Assembly: GCA_023459435.1 (NCBI GenBank)
Contig: JAEWUL010000033.1
Span: forward strand, 1-7,398
Source of the DNA: Bacteroidota bacterium
GTDB lineage: Bacteria > Bacteroidota > Bacteroidia > Bacteroidales > WCHB1-69
DNA: 7,398 nucleotides
Reading direction: 5' to 3'
A program made the position numbers and the translations under genes. Of this stretch, positions 5,639 through 7,398 are shown piece after piece. The notes beneath the pieces are model-generated. The model saw nothing but the letters and a program-made list of their open reading frames with translations, was not told where the DNA came from and made no database searches. The number at the start of each line of letters is the position of its first letter. The first letter of the stretch is position 1.

Positions 5639-6898
5639 TTATTTAACAACAACTTTGCTGGTGTAAGTTTTTCCGTTTTGAGAAACTTTTAACATATAGA
5701 TACCAGCAGTTAAATCAGCAACATTTACTGTAGCTGTTAATTCGTTTGTGATTTGGCTGGAAACCATTTGTCCAACAATATTGAAAAGTTGGATTGTAGC
5801 AGTTGAATTGTCTACTAATGTTACTGTAAAGTTATCAGTAGCTGGGTTTGGACGAACAGCGATATTTTTTTGATCAGCTTCGTTAACACCTACCCATTCA
5901 CAATCGTTACATGTAGCATAAACAGAAAGACCTGGACGTTTTAAGTTGCCATTCCATACTTTGTTATGGATATATTTTCCATATAGGAAGAATGTTGGAT
6001 CAACACTCCACTCCATAGCGTTCATAGAGTTACTTCTTTCTGTTGTTAAAGCTGTAGTTCCATTTGTATTGTATTCAGAACGAGGATCTTCATTATAATA
6101 AGCGACAAATCTATTAAGATCAGTACCAATAACACTTGCTATTGTTCTGTTTGGAGTACCTGATTTGAATGAGAAAGCAACAGCAACCGTTTTGTGTGTT
6201 AAATTATCAAACCCAACAACAGGTAAGTTTTTATACATAAAATATCCACCAGTTGTATCATTAATAGTTAATGGATATTTAACTTGGTAAAATTTTGGAT
6301 GTGCAGCTGGAGCAATAGTAGCATCATTGATGTTATAATCTAATTTAGCTTGTTTGAAAGCAGTAACACCACCTGATGTTAAGTTTTGATACTCCATAGA
6401 AGATGTTGCAATAATGGTCATTACTAATGTGTCAACATTATTAATGTCCACATTGGTACCCCACTCATATGCAAAAATACAACTCATAGAGTCAATGTCA
6501 TAAGATGCAGTTGTACCAATGTGAGGAACAGGAATTGGTGTTCCCTCTTCTGTCATTAGTCCGTTGTATAAATCAAACCAAATTTGTTCAGTAAAATCAA
6601 AGATTTGAACAAAGCTGTAAAATTGAGGACGACCATCACCATCTGTATATTGAATAGTAGCAACAGAGTCTTGTAAAAATGTAACATAACCATACTCAAG
6701 TTCTTGTCCCATATAATATTGTAAATCATCACAATATGAGAACCACCATGAACCTGCACCAGCTCTTTCTAATTTGTTTTCTGTTCTTTTTTGGATAGGA
6801 ATTCTGGTTTGACCTTCCTTAACAGTAACGGTTGAAATTTGAGCAAAACTTATGCTTGCAATCAAAACCAACATTAAAGTTGTGTAAATTTTTTTCAT
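5639..6898 (-). CDS. T9SS-exported protein of unknown function with type A C-terminal sorting domain
   Basis: Complete 419-residue protein. Residues 1-19 are a Sec signal peptide ending SISFA, with Gln20 as the predicted mature N-terminus. Residues 348-419 are a T9SS type A sorting domain: the V-R-P-N-P-A-T-D start, then a hydrophobic strand, QLFNIVGQMV, the LTAGIYMLKV turn and strand, and KVVVK at the end. It is therefore expected to cross the outer membrane through T9SS and be released or anchored at the surface. The 330-residue passenger region is rich in aromatics, Thr and Asn, looks all-beta, and has few Cys, including a C-x-x-C pair (330/333) just before the sorting domain. I recognise no enzyme motif in it. 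It has its own promoter, A-rich leader and terminator, so it is probably monocistronic. Codon choice looks more AT-rich and uniform than in the neighbouring genes, which may reflect high expression. Confidence 0.88.
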   Translation of the reverse strand: MKKIYTTLMLVLIASISFAQISTVTVKEGQTRIPIQKRTENKLERAGAGSWWFSYCDDLQYYMGQELEYGYVTFLQDSVATIQYTDGDGRPQFYSFVQIFDFTEQIWFDLYNGLMTEEGTPIPVPHIGTTASYDIDSMSCIFAYEWGTNVDINNVDTLVMTIIATSSMEYQNLTSGGVTAFKQAKLDYNINDATIAPAAHPKFYQVKYPLTINDTTGGYFMYKNLPVVGFDNLTHKTVAVAFSFKSGTPNRTIASVIGTDLNRFVAYYNEDPRSEYNTNGTTALTTERSNSMNAMEWSVDPTFFLYGKYIHNKVWNGNLKRPGLSVYATCNDCEWVGVNEADQKNIAVRPNPATDNFTVTLVDNSTATIQLFNIVGQMVSSQITNELTATVNVADLTAGIYMLKVSQNGKTYTSKVVVK

Positions 6899-6923
6899 TT
6901 TTTTAATTTTTTTTAATTGGTTA
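6899..6923 (-). promoter_or_regulatory. A-rich translation leader of the T9SS gene
   Basis: Read on the minus strand, the bases just before the ATG are almost entirely A with a few T, and no Shine-Dalgarno purine core is present. A-rich leaders are linked with efficient initiation in Bacteroidota, where rRNA-mRNA SD pairing is little used. The effect here is inferred. Confidence 0.45.
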
Positions 6924-6975
6924 TTAATAATTTAAGTGATAAATATCGTTTTGTTTTGTTCTTTTATACAGGTCG

Positions 6976-7006
6976 CAAAGATATATAAAAAAATTAAAAA
7001 ATTCAA
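6976..7006 (-). promoter_or_regulatory. Promoter of the 419-residue T9SS protein
   Basis: On the minus strand TATCTTTG (6976-6983) is a full match to the -7 consensus TAnnTTTG, and TTG (7004-7006) lies 20 bp upstream, the expected -33 spacing. The predicted start near 6970 gives a leader of about 70 nt. This is the best-formed promoter in the window. Confidence 0.7.
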
Positions 7007-7031
7007 GTAGGGGATACTCCTAAAAATTCTT

Positions 7032-7065
7032 AAAAAAAAGGGAAGTTATTGCCAACTTCCCTTTT
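7032..7065 (-). terminator. Intrinsic terminator of the partial T9SS gene
   Basis: A perfect 8-bp stem GGGAAGTT / AACTTCCC (7040-7047 / 7054-7061) closes a 6-nt loop. On the minus strand it is followed by eight T (complement of A 7032-7039). It lies about 20 bp past the stop of the gene at 7083 and ahead of the promoter of the next gene, so the two T9SS genes are separate transcription units. Confidence 0.85.
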
Positions 7066-7082
7066 AATCTATTTTAATCAAG

Positions 7083-7398
7083 TTACCGAATGATTAATTT
7101 TTGTGTTGAAACCCCTTTAGGAGATTTAATATTCAACAAATAGAAACCGGCTCCTAAACCATTAACGGGTATCTGATATTGATTTTGTCCATTTTCTAAA
7201 TTAATATTTTCAGAATACACTAATTGTCCCATCATATTGGTAATGGATAAAACGGCGGTAGTAGATTCTTTGGATAAAAGTGCCACATGAACCAATGAGG
7301 ATGCAGGATTTGGAAAGATTTTCATTTCAGATAAATTATTATCTTGAATACCATCTCCAATATTCCATAAGTTTTGATACACTTCAGTACAGTTGTTA
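7083..7398 (-). CDS. C-terminal end of a second T9SS cargo protein (partial, 5' end outside window)
   Basis: The frame is open to the right edge of the window. A GTG at 7382 could be mistaken for a start, but the reading frame continues upstream as N-N-C-T-E with no stop, and no signal peptide is present, so the gene begins outside the window. The visible 105 residues are mostly a T9SS type A sorting domain: KIFPNPASS, a strand with VALL, SITNMMGQLVYS, the GLGAGFYLLNI turn and strand, and the basic end KLIIR. A short linker (IGDGIQDNNLSE) precedes it. The passenger is not visible, so its function cannot be named. It has the same architecture as the next gene downstream, but the two sorting domains are clearly divergent and not a recent duplication. 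Confidence 0.87.
   Translation of the reverse strand, partial: NNCTEVYQNLWNIGDGIQDNNLSEMKIFPNPASSLVHVALLSKESTTAVLSITNMMGQLVYSENINLENGQNQYQIPVNGLGAGFYLLNIKSPKGVSTQKLIIR

Noticed and set aside
6899..7082. Small gene or regulatory RNA between the two T9SS genes
   Set aside because: The stretch is AT-rich and explained by leader, promoter and terminator; no open frame with initiation signals was found.
7380..7382. GTG as start codon of the right-edge gene
   Set aside because: The frame stays open upstream to the window edge, there is no signal peptide after the GTG, and a T9SS cargo requires one; this is an internal Val.

Overview
The window looks chromosomal and comes from a Bacteroidota genome, probably a gliding or T9SS-bearing member of Flavobacteriia or Bacteroidia; the sequence alone does not fix the genus. 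Supporting evidence: low GC, two proteins ending in type IX secretion (T9SS) type A sorting domains, a GldA-type ABC ATPase, a DUF4468 protein, Bacteroidota-style -7 boxes (TAnnTTTG) upstream of genes, start codons without clear Shine-Dalgarno sequences, and two signal peptides that place Gln directly after the predicted cleavage site.

Left block (1-1996, + strand): the 3' part of an OlsF/GlsF-like lipid acyltransferase, then rimM (16S rRNA/30S maturation), then a TrmN6/YfiC-like tRNA methyltransferase that overlaps rimM by 8 bp. The close spacing suggests one operon. It ends tail-to-tail with the next block, with only 10 bp between stop codons.

Middle block (2007-3814, - strand): a GldA-like ABC ATPase with a short C-terminus, dihydrofolate reductase (folA), and a secreted DUF4468 protein, with gaps of 5 and 15 bp, so probably one transcript. 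Its promoter lies in a 109-bp divergent region shared with ahcY.

Centre-right (3924-5528, + strand): ahcY (S-adenosylhomocysteine hydrolase, complete, with all recognised motifs), then tRNA-Cys(GCA) with its own -7 box and an intrinsic terminator. A second, near-perfect hairpin at 5588-5618 separates this from the minus-strand genes on the right.

Right block (5639-7398, - strand): a complete 419-residue T9SS-exported protein of unknown function with a well-formed promoter and A-rich leader. It is preceded by a terminator and the C-terminal end of a second T9SS cargo protein whose 5' part lies beyond the window.

Most of the window is conserved housekeeping content. I see no CRISPR array, transposon, phage gene, toxin-antitoxin pair or convincing undescribed multi-gene system. 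The points most worth a second look are the shortened GldA-like ATPase, the Asp at a usually basic NADPH-contact position in the DHFR, and the T9SS protein of unknown function.
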